Assembly: GCA_963971575.1 (NCBI GenBank)
Contig: OZ020613.1
Location: forward strand, 43,762,239 to 43,826,238
Source of the DNA: Liopterus haemorrhoidalis
Taxonomy: Eukaryota; Arthropoda; Insecta; Coleoptera; Dytiscidae
Direction: 5' to 3'
DNA: 64,000 nt
A program made the position numbers and the translations under genes. The notes below the pieces were generated by a model. The model did not search any database. It had not been told where the DNA came from and saw nothing but the letters and a program-made list of their open reading frames with translations. Below, piece after piece: positions 1 through 11,328 of this stretch; the first letter of the stretch is position 1; every line of letters starts with the position of its first letter.

Positions 1-295
1 ATAAATCGATGCCTCCCGAATATTAACGAAGATACAAGAATACCAACCATTACGTATGACCGAAATTTTCTTCTTTAAATGTTTGTTTATATTTGACCAG
101 ACTGAACTTTTTTTTTCTGGTTTTTTTCAGGAAAAAATTGAAATGTAAATGGGGAATTTTCATTTTCCTCATCCAACAACATAGAAATTAGCACGGACAG
201 CTACATGCATGTTGAATTTAATACTACTACCTGGTTACAAGAGTCACATTACTTGTTTGGTACTTAGAAAAAGTTGGAAGTGCTTTGTTTCAGCA
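1..295 (+). other. 5' flank / leader of zinc-finger gene 1
   Basis: No coding function is assigned. The stretch is about as similar to 27659-27949, upstream of gene 2, as the coding exons are, so it belongs to the duplicated unit and probably holds the promoter and 5' UTR. No TATA box or initiator was convincing. The reading frame is open upstream of the ATG at 296 back to another ATG near 209. However, gene 3 has an in-frame TGA two codons before the equivalent ATG, which supports the start at 296. Confidence 0.4.
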
Positions 296-416
296 ATGGA
301 TGTCAACAATATGATAGACGGTGATATTATTAAAAAAGAAATTATTAATACTGAATATACTGGTAAATATGAGATGAAGGAGGCTGTAATAGAACAGACG
401 GTCAAACGGGAGAATG
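296..416 (+). CDS. C2H2 zinc-finger gene 1, coding exon 1
   Basis: First coding exon, 121 bp, starting at an ATG in a good context (CAGCAATGG) and encoding a peptide beginning MDVNNMIDGDIIKKEI. It ends in phase 1 before a GTTAGT donor at 417. The same exon recurs at 27950, 42670 and, broken, at 63215, which is the main support for it being real. It contains I-K-K-E, a match to the SUMO-acceptor consensus Psi-K-x-E, in a short charged peptide with no recognised domain. It would form the N-terminus of a nuclear zinc-finger protein. The exon model is inferred from conservation and splice signals, not from transcripts. Confidence 0.75.
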
Positions 417-832
417 GTTAGTAACCTGCGTGTAGAAATAAGCAGCATCTTTTCTTCACTACAGATTTATTTAGTTAAATGTACATTTTGCATGTTATGA
501 AGTCATCGTCAGTAAACATACTTATATGTTTAATTTTTAAATATAGGTGCCTGTTTATTGATAATGAATGCATCGCATTCAAAATGTACACTTAATTAAA
601 TACATTTTTAGTGAAGTAACTGTGCTACTTATTTCTACAGATTATAAAACGATCACGTTAAACAATTAACCACTATAGAATCTTACGGTTTAACAAGTAA
701 TGCAGACTTGTTATTCATTGTCACTGTTTATTTCAGACAAATTTCTGTAATGTGCGATTAATGAACACCTTAAATGATATATGTTTAGAGTGAGCAATTA
801 GGTAACATTTAGTTATGTTTTGTTTATTGCAG
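417..832 (+). other. Intron 1 of gene 1
   Basis: A+T-rich sequence between the GTTAGT donor and the TTTATTGCAG acceptor. It aligns with intron 1 of gene 2, except that gene 2 carries an extra MITE at 28130-28452. No other feature is seen. Confidence 0.6.
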
Positions 833-964
833 GAATCAAAGATAACGTTATCGATGATATATACCACAAAAATACGAACATAGATGAGATGTACATCAAG
901 CCCGAACCTGTGCACAAAAGTGAGTTTGAAGATGAACTGGAAAGTGCATCTGTCAAAAACAAGG
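833..964 (+). CDS. C2H2 zinc-finger gene 1, coding exon 2
   Basis: A 132-bp exon between an AG acceptor (831-832) and a GTCAGT donor at 965, phase 1 at both ends. It encodes an acidic peptide with the core NIDEMYIKPEPV followed by EFEDELESA. The I-K-P-E tetrapeptide matches the SUMO-acceptor consensus and the flanks are acidic. Copies with the same length and phase lie at 28773 and 44077. The next exon (11203) encodes a related core (NIEEIYIKSEHV), so exons 2 and 3 look like an old internal duplication. No known domain is recognised. Confidence 0.72.
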
Positions 965-1329
965 GTCAGTAGAGTTAGATTAATTGAAAGTTCCTTTACA
1001 TGGGTCAAGTGAACTGTGTAAATGCTCCTTAAATAATAAATCATCAAAAATGATCTTCTGGAATAAACGATGAATGAAATACAACCGGTTCTACTTTTTG
1101 TTCTCTCTATTTCAGCGATGCTTAAACTGAGGTCTATGGGTGAAGGCCTTGGGTCCGTGTGTCTAGAGTTACCTCAATGATACAATCTTGAAAAAGAAAT
1201 AAATTAATTTTAATGACATTTGATTAATTAAATTTAAGTTATATGACTAAATTGGTATATAAATAAATTCTCAATGGCCATATAAAAACTATTTTTATTT
1301 GGTTTAACTGGAACTAGATATTGCAGTCT

Positions 1330-2540
1330 AGTAACTTTTATCGATTTAATGTGGCATTTGAATCAAAAAGAGAAATAATAAAAATAAAAATGATGTTTTA
1401 TAGGCAAATCATATTGATAATGTTATTTGGAACCTAAGAAATGAAGCAGGTATCCTGATAAAGGTTAATTTTAAGTTATTTTTTATAACATCCCATATTG
1501 ATTTACTTTTATTATTGGAGTTCAAAATCAAATCATCATTGTAAGATCGTTTAGAAACTTGCAGTGTTTTTCTGTATATTCTTCTTTGCAATTTATAATA
1601 TTCTATATTTTCTCTAGTACCTCCTCTGGATAATATATACAATTTTTTTAATGTATTCGAAGAGAATTAATATCTTTTGTTATCCACGGAGGCTTTATTT
1701 TAATATTTTTATATTTAAAGTTTTTTTTTTTTTTTTTGGAAATGCAACATTTATAAAATAATTAAATAAAGCCATAAATTTATCAAATGTTACTAGAATA
1801 TTTTTCCATTTCTCGAGGGCTAACATATTATTAAATATTTTGATATTTAGCTCATTAATAATTCTTACCTTTTTTTACCTTACTATAGTTTATCATTTAA
1901 CTTGACGTTCTTGAGAGATGTCATTTGCAATAGATGATCTAAGAAACCTGCATTTACAACTTGGGCTACATAATTTTTACTAACACAAATATTGTCAATG
2001 AAGGTTTTTGACGTAGCTGATATTCTAGTCAGCTTATCTATTGTTGCGGTAAGATTAAAACTTGTTAGTAAGTCTATAAGAGACTTTTTGATTTTAGTAT
2101 TCTAAAGAGAGTCAATATTAAAATCACCACATAGTATTATATAATTGACTGATTTGATATTAGTAATAATTTCTAGACATGTTTCAAATTACCACAAGAA
2201 TATTTCAGCGTTAGAATCTGGAGTCCTATAGATAGTTACAATTATAAAAAGTTCTTCATCTGTTGTCGAGAAACTAGAAGCATAGCTCATTTTTCTTGAC
2301 AGTGGTTAATTTCAACAATATTCCGATTATGTCATTAGACATTTCTAACATACCTCCGTATCCATGGATACTTTTGGAGTAACTATCCTCTATTCGATAT
2401 CCATGTATTTTGATAAATGCGTTAGAATGCAGCCAGTGCTTCGAGAAACACAATATATCTTTCATGATCTTACAAGAATGCTTCCACCAATTCTATTTTA
2501 TTTCTTAGACATTGAGCATTTTGATGGAATACAGTGAGCG
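1330..2540 (-). mobile_element. Degenerate LINE fragment (endonuclease and linker)
   Basis: Broken reading frames on the minus strand match the 5' half of a LINE ORF2. From about 2465 downward there is an endonuclease/exonuclease/phosphatase-type stretch. In the better preserved sister copy at 29270-30480 it includes the motifs IATIYRTPDS and MLCGDFNID. From 1642 to 1409 lies a basic linker (YYKLQRRIYRKTLQ, then NNKSKSIWDVI) typical of insect LINEs just before the reverse transcriptase. No RT domain is present. Because units 1 and 2 share it, the insertion predates their duplication. It lies within intron 2 of gene 1. Confidence 0.65.
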
Positions 2541-2706
2541 ATCCTATTTTATTTGGTTCAATAGCTGGTTTTTTTGTTGTTTTAAAATTTTTTTTAATAG
2601 TTTTTTTTTAAATTTGTACATTCCTTATAGCGTTTGTATTTTTACCGACCGCGAACATATATAAGGGAGGTATTGTGATCATACTGATTTTGACTATTTT
2701 TAGCAT

Positions 2707-2757
2707 GATGTCTGTCGGTCTGTCTGTCTGTCTGTCTGTCCGCCCGCCCGTCCGTCT
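2707..2757. repeat. (GTCT/GTCC)n microsatellite
   Basis: Tandem tetranucleotides of the TGTC and CGTC type. A counterpart at 30697-30752 in unit 2 differs in copy number. It sits in otherwise unclassified repetitive intron sequence, about 2590-3360. Confidence 0.85.
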
Positions 2758-2819
2758 GTGTACACGTGCAGAGCAAATTCGGCTAAAAGAGTTTTTATGA
2801 AACTTCATATTTAAGCTTC

Positions 2820-3358
2820 TGACATCAATGGCACGAGTTGATCAAATTTTGGTAAAAATCGGTTGACTAGAAATGGAAGTTTACTCGTGTCGATTTTAAG
2901 ATTTTTGCGAATATTTCATAAGAGAAAAACATTTCGAAAAAAATTATATTTGCTTTTATAGCAATAAAAGTTGCTATAAAAGCAATAACTAACAACTTTT
3001 ATTTGAGACATTTTTTGATAAAACGAAAAATTATTTATTTTTTCATGTAACGTTTCCATGGTCATGATAAATAATATCTCTGTTAGAAAATATTGGGCCA
3101 AGTTATTTCTACTCTGCTGCTAGAATGTATTTTATACAAGTACTTTGTGAGGTGGGGTCTGTCCTGTGGTGGCCACAGCTGATTTTTTTAAATTGTTTAC
3201 ATTCAATAGAATATTAGTAATTTGTTTTTACCATTATTGTTTAGGTGTAATCCATATCTAGTATAGTCACTTCTGTTTAAAAATATATTCATGTTAATTA
3301 ATTTAAAACCGTATGTACGAAATAACTAGTCTAGGAATTCATTTTGTTCATAGATAAG
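2820..3358. other. Unclassified intron sequence of gene 1
   Basis: A+T-rich sequence between the microsatellite and the LTR element. The stretch from about 2790 to 9500 has no counterpart in unit 2, so it was inserted here or deleted there. No supported gene is seen. Confidence 0.4.
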
Positions 3359-3363
3359 GTATT

Positions 3364-3543
3364 TGTATTATATGCTTATTTTTAAATAAGACACTTTCAA
3401 TATTTAGTAATATCAAATTTATTTGTATCAATTATACGTGTGTATATCATGAGCGGCCATCTTAATACCGACTGGCGTACAACTAGCTACCGCTAGATGG
3501 CAGTGCTTATAATTATTTTGAATATATAAATTCATATATTACA
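3364..3543 (-). repeat. 3' LTR of the gypsy-like element
   Basis: A 180-bp terminal repeat with TG...CA ends, nearly identical to 8997-9176. The element reads on the minus strand, so this copy is the 3' LTR. Confidence 0.92.
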
Positions 3544-3556
3544 TCTCCCTTTTTTT
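3544..3556 (-). other. Polypurine tract
   Basis: On the minus strand, AAAAAAAGGGAGA directly abuts the 3' LTR, as expected for the plus-strand priming site of an LTR retrotransposon. Confidence 0.75.
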
Positions 3557-3643
3557 AAAAAAAGGAATATATGAATGTGAAAATATGTACAACGCAATTC
3601 CACTTACAATTTTACAATAGTTACAATAAATTCATAACAATGT

Positions 3644-4028
3644 TTACATAACATAGTTTTTAAATTTAGACGGCATTTTCTTAGTTCTTAGTGGTCTAGA
3701 TATAATTTCGGAAGACTCTTCAGAATTCGTATCTGAATTTAACATAGACTGATTTGGTTCAGCTATTATAGGAGTAGGTGTAGGTGTTTCAGGATCAGGA
3801 CTAACAGGATCCATCAGATCGTCTAGTTTGTTTTTAAATTCTGGTGGTGGATTTGTTGATTTTCTCAAATCTCGTCTATTTCTACGATAAATGTTATCTT
3901 CTGTCTGTACGATATACGATCTCGGAGCTTCATGCTTCTCCTTGATTATTCCTCCCTCCCATTCTTTTCCTTTTCTCATTAATACACTATTACCTTCCTC
4001 AAGAGATGGTAAATCATGTGCATTTTTA
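3644..4028 (-). pseudogene. C-terminal tail of the gypsy-like Pol (after integrase)
   Basis: The minus-strand frame encodes a basic then acidic, proline/threonine-rich tail (MRKGKEWEGGIIKEKHEAP near its start, RPLRTKKMPSKFKNYVM at the end). It follows the integrase core in a different frame. The frame changes next to an A-run near 4050, so this piece is separated from the integrase by a frameshift. Confidence 0.65.
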
Positions 4029-4550
4029 TCATGATATTTCCTTTGGCTTTTTTTTTTGCTCTTCCAGTTCTTTCTTTATGTATTCACTTCTTTCAACTCT
4101 CGGCTTTAGTAATTTACTCTGTTGAGGTATTTTATTTCTTAACTTTCTACTCATTATCAGCTGATTGGGTGATTTATTTAAACCTTTTACTTGCGTTGTT
4201 CTATGTTGTAACAAAAATGTATAAATATCATTCCGTTCTTCTGTTGCCTTTTTTAGCATGTTCTTTGCTATTTGTACTCCTCTTTCTGCCATTCCATTTG
4301 ATTTAGGATATTTCGGACTCGATGTTTTAATTTCAAAATCCCAATCTTCTGCAAATTTTCTCATTTCAAAACTATTATATGGCATATTGTCTGATATTAA
4401 TACTTCAGGTATTCCTAGTCTTGAAAATATTTCTTTAAATCTCAAAATTAACTCTTGAGATGTTTTATTGTTCAGTCTTATGATCTCTAACCATTTTGAA
4501 TAGTAATCATATGCTATAAGATAACTTACACCATTAAATTCTAATATATC
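4029..4550 (-). pseudogene. Integrase core of the gypsy-like element
   Basis: Retroviral-type (rve) integrase segment with GIPEVLISDN and SNGMAERGVQ, which resemble the second catalytic Asp and the Glu region of the DDE core. It is cut off from the upstream zinc-binding part by an in-frame TGA at 4551-4553. It would insert element cDNA into the genome, but this copy cannot be made as one protein. Confidence 0.8.
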
Positions 4551-6002
4551 TCATGCAATTTTTTCCCATGGCCTTTCAGACATCGAATGTGACTTCAAAG
4601 TTTCCTTACAGTTGTATTTCTGATATTTTTCACAAATATAACATTTTCCAACTTGATTTTCTATGTCTGTCGTAATCCCTGGCCAATATATAACTTCTCT
4701 CGCTCTTGCTTTGCATTTTTCCATGCCTTGATGTCCTTCATGAATTATTTCTAACATCTTTTTTCTTAACGATACAGGTATTAACAGTCTGTTACCTATG
4801 AAAATTAATCCTTCATCTTCTGAGATATCGGCTTTAAACTTCCAATACGGTTTTACTGATTCCTGTACTTGATCTTTTCTTTCTGGCCAACCCTCTAAAT
4901 GGTAATACAGTATCTTCTGTAATGTTACATCTTCTTGAGTTGCTGACTGTACTTCCTTCCTTCTCTTGGGGCTTATTGATAAGTACTTTGAAACTGCATG
5001 TACTGCTACTTCTAAATCTTCATCAGTTGTTTGTAGGAACGCTCTTGACAATGTGTCTGCTAAGTATAAATGTTTTCCTGGAACGTATTTTACACTTAAA
5101 TTGTATTTCATTAATTTTAACATCATTCTTTGTAATCTTCCAGGCACTTGTGCAATATCTTTTCTTGCAATTACTTCTAAAGGCTTATGATCTGTATGAA
5201 TTTCTGTATGTCTGCCATATATGTATTGGTGGAATTTTTGTAATCCATAAACAATTCCTAGCAGTTCCTTTTCAATTTGTGCATAATTCTTCTCACTTAT
5301 ATAGAGTCTTCTTGATGCATTCGCTATAGGATGTGAATCTTGTATTAGACAAGCACCTATTCCATCCTTTGATGTGTCTGTTTGTATTATTGCTGGCTTA
5401 GTAACATCAAAAAATGCTAAAACTGGTGCGGTTGTAAGTTTTTCTTTCAAAACTTTTATGGCTTTGGTGTGTTCATGATCCCATTGCCATTCTGTGTTAT
5501 TTTTAATGAGATCTCTTAATGAGGCATTTATTGTTGACATGTTAGGTATAAAAGAAGATAAAAAGTTGACCATACCTAGAAATCTTCTTAGTTCCTCTTT
5601 GTTCTTTGGCTCATCCATTTCAACGATTGCTCTTACCTTATCGGGGTCTATTTTCAAACCGTTGGCACTAATTATGTATCCCATGTACTTCACAGAGTTT
5701 ACTTTTAATTGTATTTTATCCCTATTAAATGTAATATTATTTTTTTCAGCGGTTTGCATAACTTGATTCAAAATTTTATCATGTTCAGCTTCATCGTTTC
5801 CTGAAATTAATAAATCATCAAATATAACTTGTACACCTTCTATGTGACTAAATTTTTCTTTCATTTTCTTTTGAAAAACTTCATGGGCTGATTTTATTCC
5901 GAAGGGAAGTCTTAAAAATTTATATCGTCCAAAACATGTGTTGAAACAACATAAATCAGAACTCTCTTTGTCTAATTTTATTTGCCAAAACCCTGAGCTC
6001 AA
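4551..6002 (-). pseudogene. Reverse transcriptase, RNase H and integrase zinc domain
   Basis: A 483-codon open stretch on the minus strand. It starts in the RT palm (SSGFWQIKLD), holds the catalytic box as VIFDDLL (x-D-D), then RNase H (IIQTDTSKDGIGACL and a TDHKPL motif), then the HHCC integrase N-domain (HEGHQGMEKC, then CYICEKYQ). The upstream RT fingers are in another frame because of a one-base indel in an A-rich run near 6018. Domain order and motifs fit Ty3/gypsy of the K02A2.6-like type; the exact clade is not established. Confidence 0.88.
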
Positions 6003-6007
6003 ATCTA

Positions 6008-6760
6008 TTACAGAGAAAACTTCTTTCCCTTTAATTCTACTGCTATATCCTGAGCAGTTGGTATCACATAATGCTCACGCTTTATTGCTTTGTTTAAATT
6101 TCTTGGGTCTAAACATAACCTTATATTTCCATTCTTTTTTTCTACGATAACCAAACCATTTACCCAATCTGTTGGATAATATACTTTTGAGATTACTCCT
6201 GTTTTCTCTAGGTCATCTAGAGTATTTTTAAGTTTGGGTTGTAGACTGAAAGAAATTTTCCTTGGGGGATCTACTACCGAAGGGATCGATTTATCTATCA
6301 CGATGTGATGTTCACCTTTAATTGCTCCTAGACCAGTAAAAACCTTTTTATATTTATTTACAAAGTTCTCAACAGATCTTATATTGCAAATATTATTAAT
6401 TCTTTGGATTAAATTTAGATCTTCACAACCTTTTAGTCCAAGTAATGGCTGAGAGTCACAATTGGTTATTATAAAATCTATATTTGCAGCATAATTTCTG
6501 TTTTTACAATTTAATTTAACAGTACCTAAAGGTTTAATTTTATAATTACCAAATGAAACAAGTGTTGCACTAGTGCGACCTAGTACAATATTTTTGTCTA
6601 TTTTCTTTAATACATTATATGGTAGTACGCTATCTTCTGCACCTGTATCTAATTTTAATTTAATAATTTTACCATAAATTTCTACATCTGCAAACCAAGC
6701 TTTATTTTCTTGTCTATTTATTTTTCCCAATGCAGAAATTAGATACTCATTTTTACTATC
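6008..6760 (-). pseudogene. Protease and N-terminal RT of the gypsy-like element
   Basis: A minus-strand frame with an aspartic protease motif (KLKLDTGAEDSVLP, catalytic D-T-G) followed by RT fingers (GVISKVYYPTDWVNGLVIV, then NIRLCLDPRNLN). It stops at 6008 because of the frameshift relative to the next segment. Upstream the frame stays open to the junction with the nested LINE at 6767, so it would have been continuous with gag. Confidence 0.87.
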
Positions 6761-6767
6761 TACACAT

Positions 6768-8201
6768 TTTTATTTTTATTTTATTTTATTTTATTTATTA
6801 GGCCAATCCAACAGGACAAGATGTCCCAATTACAGGTTTGGCACTACATACTACACAAAATTACAAAAACAAAAAAATCATCTGTAGTATAAACTTATTA
6901 AAAATTAGGCTAGAATCTTATTAAAATTACATAAAGAAATTACATAAAGAATTGATGTATAATTAAATCAAATTTGCAATTTGCTTTTTAAAACTTACAA
7001 GTGACGTGCTGAATATGTCTGGAAAACCAGGAAGATCAGAGTAAAAGTTATGCAAAATAGATACTCTATTCATACTAGAGTTTAAATAATAGTTAGTCCG
7101 AGTTGGTGCCACAGAAAAAAGTTCAAAATTTCTAATTGAGTAGTTAGGTGCCCTTAACGAGATTTTGTGAAATAGTTCCGAACAATCTACCAAACCATTC
7201 ATAATCTTGTACAAGAATACTAGATCCGTTGTTTTACGTCGTTTTTCAAGTTGCTGTAAATTAACATTGAAAGTAGGAAATTTTCTATTCATGAAATAAA
7301 TAAATTTATTTTGTACAGCTTGAATCCTGTTAAGATAGACAAAATACTGGGGGGACCAACAAATGGTTGCAAATTCAAGCTGACTTCTAACCAGCGTTTT
7401 ATAGAGTGTCATAACAGACAGAGGATTCTGAAAAGAGCGGCATGAACGTATAAGAAAACCTAACATTTTGTATGCTTTTTTGACTACAGTATCAATATGC
7501 ACATCAAGTATTAACTTGCTGTCCAGAATGACACCAAGATCTCTAATATTGTCAACAGTACTAATGGCCCTATATGATAATTGACATCAAAAAAGCTTCG
7601 ATTCCTTCCAAATGTAATCTTATGACATTTTTTTAGGTTTAAAGTTAAATTATTATCTAGACAATATTGATAGAGTTTATCGAGATCAGATTGAAGTTTA
7701 TGACAATCATCGGTATGTCTAATCGGGTAAAAAAATTTCATGTCGTCCGCATAAAATAAATATTTGCAGAACTTAAAACATTTTATTATATCATTAATAA
7801 ACAAATTGAATAACAATGGGGCCAAGTCTGAACCTTGTGGAACACCGGAAGTGCAATGTATCCACTCAGAACTAAAGCCATTAACGACAACAGATTGCAG
7901 TCTATTTGTTAAATATGATGAAAACCAGTGTCTTGAGAACAGTGTCTTGTATATGATTTTTTCTAAAATGTTTTCAAAAACATTGAGTTTAGATACCGGC
8001 CGATAATTCTCAACTACATCTTTACTGCCACTTTTAAATATAGGGACAACAAATGCCCTCTTCCATGCAGTAGGACACTCACCTTCAGACAAAGATGTAT
8101 TATAAATTAGAGTCAATGGCAATGCTAAAGTAGAAGCACAATTTTTTACAAATATGCTAAGAATTCCATCCGGACCTGCCCCTTTACTAATATCGAGACT
8201 T
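6768..8201 (-). mobile_element. 5'-truncated jockey/CR1-like LINE nested in the gypsy-like element
   Basis: The insert is flanked by the 7-bp duplication TACACAT (6761-6767 and 8202-8208) and has an A-rich 3' tail of AATAAA-type repeats on the minus strand (about 6768-6800). It encodes a partial RT from 8122 to 7511: VVPIFKSG, then SGVPQGSDLAPLLFNLFIND, then an intact FYADDMKFF catalytic box. A C-terminal region follows (7502-6963; MTLYKTLVRSQLEFATICW). The frame breaks between these parts, and a block upstream of the SSYLTNR motif seems to be missing. Endonuclease and 5' sequence are absent, which is typical of target-primed, 5'-truncated insertion. Confidence 0.9.
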
Positions 8202-8954
8202 TACACATACCTCTTTTACAGTTTTTGTTTTACAAACAGAAGCGAAGTGATTCAATTTTTTACATTTGTTACACGTCTTACCAAACGCTGGGCACTCTTT
8301 TATTTTGTGTCTTCGTCCACATCTTGAACAACTAAATTGCTCGGTTTTTTCTTTCTTAAACTCTTGTATTTTCTTCTTTTTCTGTGTTTTTACTTCGTTA
8401 ACAGCTTCTGACGATTTCTCTTGTATAACCTTTGCTTGAAGTTTACTTGTTTCTGCGGCTTTACAAATTCTGATTGCGTCTTCTAGACTAATGTTGTTGT
8501 CTTGTAACAATCTTCTGTGTACATACTTATCACGTAATCCACAAACTATTCTATCACGAATCAGACTGTCCTTTTGATCTCCAAATTCGCACGTTGCAGC
8601 TTTCGTTTTTAATTCCAGTAAGAAAGTATCAAACGTCTCACCTTCTTTATGGTATACGGCATTAAAATTGAATCTTTCTACTGTTAGATTCTTTTTTGGA
8701 CTGCAATATTCTTCCAATTTTTCTAGAACTCGTTTGAAGTTGTCTTTTTCTTCCTGGTTTACATATGTGAAGTTTTCTTGGCCTTCTGATCCGATTAAAT
8801 TCTTTTGCATTGCAATTTTTCTCTTATCGGTGATTTTTGGATCTTCTAGAAACCCACCTGCTTCCAAATACGTCTCGAAATTTTGACGCCATAGTTTCCA
8901 ATTCACATTGCAACCTTTCATTTGCAATATCGGAGGCTTGTTAAATACATCCAT
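8187..8954 (-). pseudogene. Gag-like ORF with two zinc knuckles
   Basis: A minus-strand ORF starting MDVFNKPPILQM at 8954, just inside the 5' LTR. It has a capsid-like region (WRQNFETYLEAGG; FNAVYHKEGETFDTFLLELK) and two C-x2-C knuckles (CSRCGRRHKIKEC, then CNKCKKLNHFASVC). Its last few codons come from the nested LINE. The original frame would have run into the protease, as in elements with a single Gag-Pol frame. Its role would be packaging element RNA. Confidence 0.82.
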
Positions 8955-8978
8955 GATTTTATTTATATAATTCTTGTA

Positions 8979-8996
8979 GTTTTACTTCTGACACCA
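8979..8996 (-). other. Putative primer-binding site
   Basis: Directly inside the 5' LTR the minus strand begins TGGTGTCAGAAG. The leading TGG is what a tRNA 3' CCA would pair with. The tRNA species is not assigned. Confidence 0.5.
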
Positions 8997-9176
8997 TGTA
9001 TTATATGCTTATTTTTAAATAAGACACTTTCAATATTTATTAATATCAAATTTATTTGTATCAATTACACGTGTGTATATCATGAGCGGCCACCTTAATA
9101 CCGACTGGCGTACAACTAGCTACCGCTAGACGGCAATGCTTATAATTATTTTGAATATATAAATTCATATATTACA
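8997..9176 (-). repeat. 5' LTR of the gypsy-like element
   Basis: A 180-bp LTR, partner of 3364-3543, followed by the GTATT duplication at 9177-9181. Confidence 0.92.
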
Positions 9177-9181
9177 GTATT

Positions 9182-9630
9182 CATTTTGTATTTGTGCTAG
9201 GGGATTGTGTTTATCACTAGATTTGTATGCACACTGTTCATAACGATATAATATGGTGACATGTGAACAACGTAAATAATGCATCCCTGTCGGTACTGCC
9301 AATAACATCAAAATAGAAATCTTAATTTTTACTTAATATTAATTAAAACTAGTCACAAGTCATGATAAATAAAATAATAATATAATATAATTGTTAATTT
9401 TCATTAGTACAGACGTCTATCATACATAATATTTAAAAAAATATGCAAATTCGTGTATTAATTCAATGAAAATTTTTGAGGATTAGGAATATTTCACCTT
9501 GAAGGTTTTTTACTAGCTTGATAATGTAAATTCCTTGATGTCATAGACCACATATAACACAGTCACAATTAATACGGTTATTACTACTAAATTTATTAAA
9601 TTCTGCCTCTCGGCTTGAATTCTACATTTT
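9182..9630. other. Unclassified intron sequence
   Basis: A+T-rich sequence right of the LTR element. The part after about 9500 aligns with unit 2 near 30800. No gene is seen. Confidence 0.4.
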
Positions 9631-9639
9631 TTTTTTTTT

Positions 9640-10800
9640 TTTTTTTTGAGTACATTACTCTGTTGCTATATTTTCATTTCATTTCTTTCTACTATTTCCG
9701 CTGTTGAGTCTTTGTTGAATGAAGGTCTTCTCTGTGAAATTTCTTTCATCCATGTCAATTATGATCCTCTATCTTTTAAAACATCGTTGTTCTCCTGTGG
9801 GTCGGACTTCGTTATAATTGTGGAGTAGGTGTTCGATGGTTTCCCTTTCTCCCCGACACATCCTGCATACTCTTTCTTCATCTTTTCTCCAGAATTGGTT
9901 GTCTATCTCCTCGTTTCCACATCTAAATCTTGTTACCGTCCGTTTCTTATCTCTATTTCCTTTTTCCATTAGGTACTTCGATATTTGCTTGATCCAAATT
10001 TTGATATATTATTATATCTGGATTTTTTTAATTCTTCCTTGTCTTTCTTGGCCCTGTATGTCTTTCATTCTCTGTGCTACTTCGTCAATGACGCTTTGTT
10101 TTCTAGCTCTCTTCCATCCTACTTCCTTTAGCGAAAGGCCGCAATATTGATACTTTCTTTTCCTTTTCTCTTCCCATTTCGAGAGAGTATTGCATTCTTC
10201 CCTTTTTATTTCCGGTTCTTTCCAGCACTGGTTTAGGATCTTTTTCTCCGGATACCTTTTTATGTACTCCTCGAACTTTATAGCCCGTCGGGTTGCCTCC
10301 ACCTTTAAGTGGTCAGTTTTAATTTCTTCCGTCACGATGTATGTTGGCATGTTTGTGTTTAAACCGAACAACCACCTTATGTACCTTTCTTGCACTGCCC
10401 CTTTACTTTATCTTGATCCTCCCATCCCCAAATCTCGGGTCCGTACATCATAATGCTTTTGATTATGCTATTGAACATCATCATTCTTATCTGGATATCA
10501 TTTCCGAACTTTCTTTCCCCTATCCCCCAGATTTGAGGTAGAACCAACATTGCTTTTTTTGCCAAAGATTTAGTTTGCGCTTCAGGACCCCTGCTGCTTT
10601 TTATTTCGTATCCCAAATAACGATATTCTTTAACTCTCTCCATATCCATTCCTTCCCATGTCCAATTTTCTTCATTCTCCCTTCCTCCGTCCTTTTTACA
10701 TACCTTCGACTTCCTTGGATTTAATCTTAGTTTTTTTTTTTTATCCAGATATTTTTTAAATGTTTTCAGAAGCGATTTCATTTCGTCTTCCTTCCTTCCT
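9640..10800 (-). mobile_element. 3' part of a LINE (RT thumb to C-terminal zinc knuckle)
   Basis: Broken minus-strand frames read from 10781 to 9769. They give RLNPRKSKVC and EYRYLGYEIK (end of RT), MMMFNSIIKSIMMYGPEIWG, a long helical charged region (EATRRAIKFEEYIKRYPEK), then TRFRCGNEEIDNQFW with CRMCRGERETIEHLL. The last is a C-x2-C...H knuckle of the kind at the end of many insect LINE ORF2 proteins. The plus-strand T-run near 9630 would be the poly(A) tail. A close copy sits at 30925-32030, so the insertion predates the duplication of units 1 and 2. Confidence 0.75.
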
Positions 10801-11202
10801 CGCCACTTATATCGTCCGCGTAGGCCAGTGTTGTGAATTAATACGGTATTTATATTTTATTAAATTTCAGTTACGGTACCTAGCGACACAATATTTTCTA
10901 AGAAATCCCGCGATCTAAAAATTAAGTTATCAGATTAGGTTAGTGAATTATTTGTAAGAGAAAACTCCATTTTTAGTTCAATTTCTACCCGATTTGACTT
11001 AAAAAAATCTGATCTAAACACATTTATCAGCTTTATAGAATATGTTTCGTCAGTTGTTAAGCTATCTGAAATTCTACCATATGTTTATGTTGCACTTTAT
11101 TTCAAGTGAATTTCGACAATGTTTGAATAATGAACATTTTAAACGATTTATCTTTTACAGGACGTAACTAGTTTATATTTGAGTGTGATTTGTTTACTGC
11201 AG

Positions 11203-11328
11203 GAACCGTAGATGAACCCTCAGACAACTTGTACCTCGACAACATAGAGGAGATTTACATCAAGTCTGAACATGTGGACACCAATGAATTAGAAGATAAA
11301 TTGGAGAGTGCACCTGTCGAAAAAAATG
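11203..11328 (+). CDS. C2H2 zinc-finger gene 1, coding exon 3
   Basis: A 126-bp exon with acceptor TTTACTGCAG and donor GTCAGT, phase 1 at both ends. It encodes TVDEPSDNLYLDNIEEIYIK followed by an SEHVDTNELEDKLESA stretch. I-K-S-E fits the SUMO-acceptor consensus. It is homologous to exon 2 of the same gene and matches 32455-32580 and 49109-49231 in the paralogues. About 6 kb of intron, with a Helitron and an R4-like LINE, separates it from the zinc-finger exon. Confidence 0.75.

Larger units (their letters stand above)
3364..9176 (-). mobile_element. Ty3/gypsy-like LTR retrotransposon, complete but defective
   Basis: A 5813-bp element with 180-bp direct LTRs that begin TG and end CA, flanked by the 5-bp duplication GTATT (3359-3363 and 9177-9181). 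On the minus strand the order is gag, protease, RT, RNase H, integrase, which is the Ty3/gypsy order. The LTRs differ at 5 sites by eye (about 97% identity). The coding region is broken by a nested LINE (6768-8201), a frameshift near 6018, an in-frame TGA at 4551-4553 and a frameshift in an A-run near 4050. It lies in intron 2 of gene 1 and is absent from unit 2, so it arrived after the duplication or was lost from unit 2. Confidence 0.93.

Noticed and set aside
733..1047. 104-codon minus-strand frame
   Set aside because: It lies antisense to zinc-finger exon 2 and its flanks, and its repeat at 28748-29125 simply follows the duplication. No domain.
4016..4306. Hydrophobic plus-strand frame that looks like a membrane protein
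   Set aside because: Antisense shadow of the integrase region of the gypsy-like element. A-rich coding strands give hydrophobic antisense frames.
4922..5329. 135-codon plus-strand leucine-rich frame
   Set aside because: Antisense shadow of the RNase H/integrase region.
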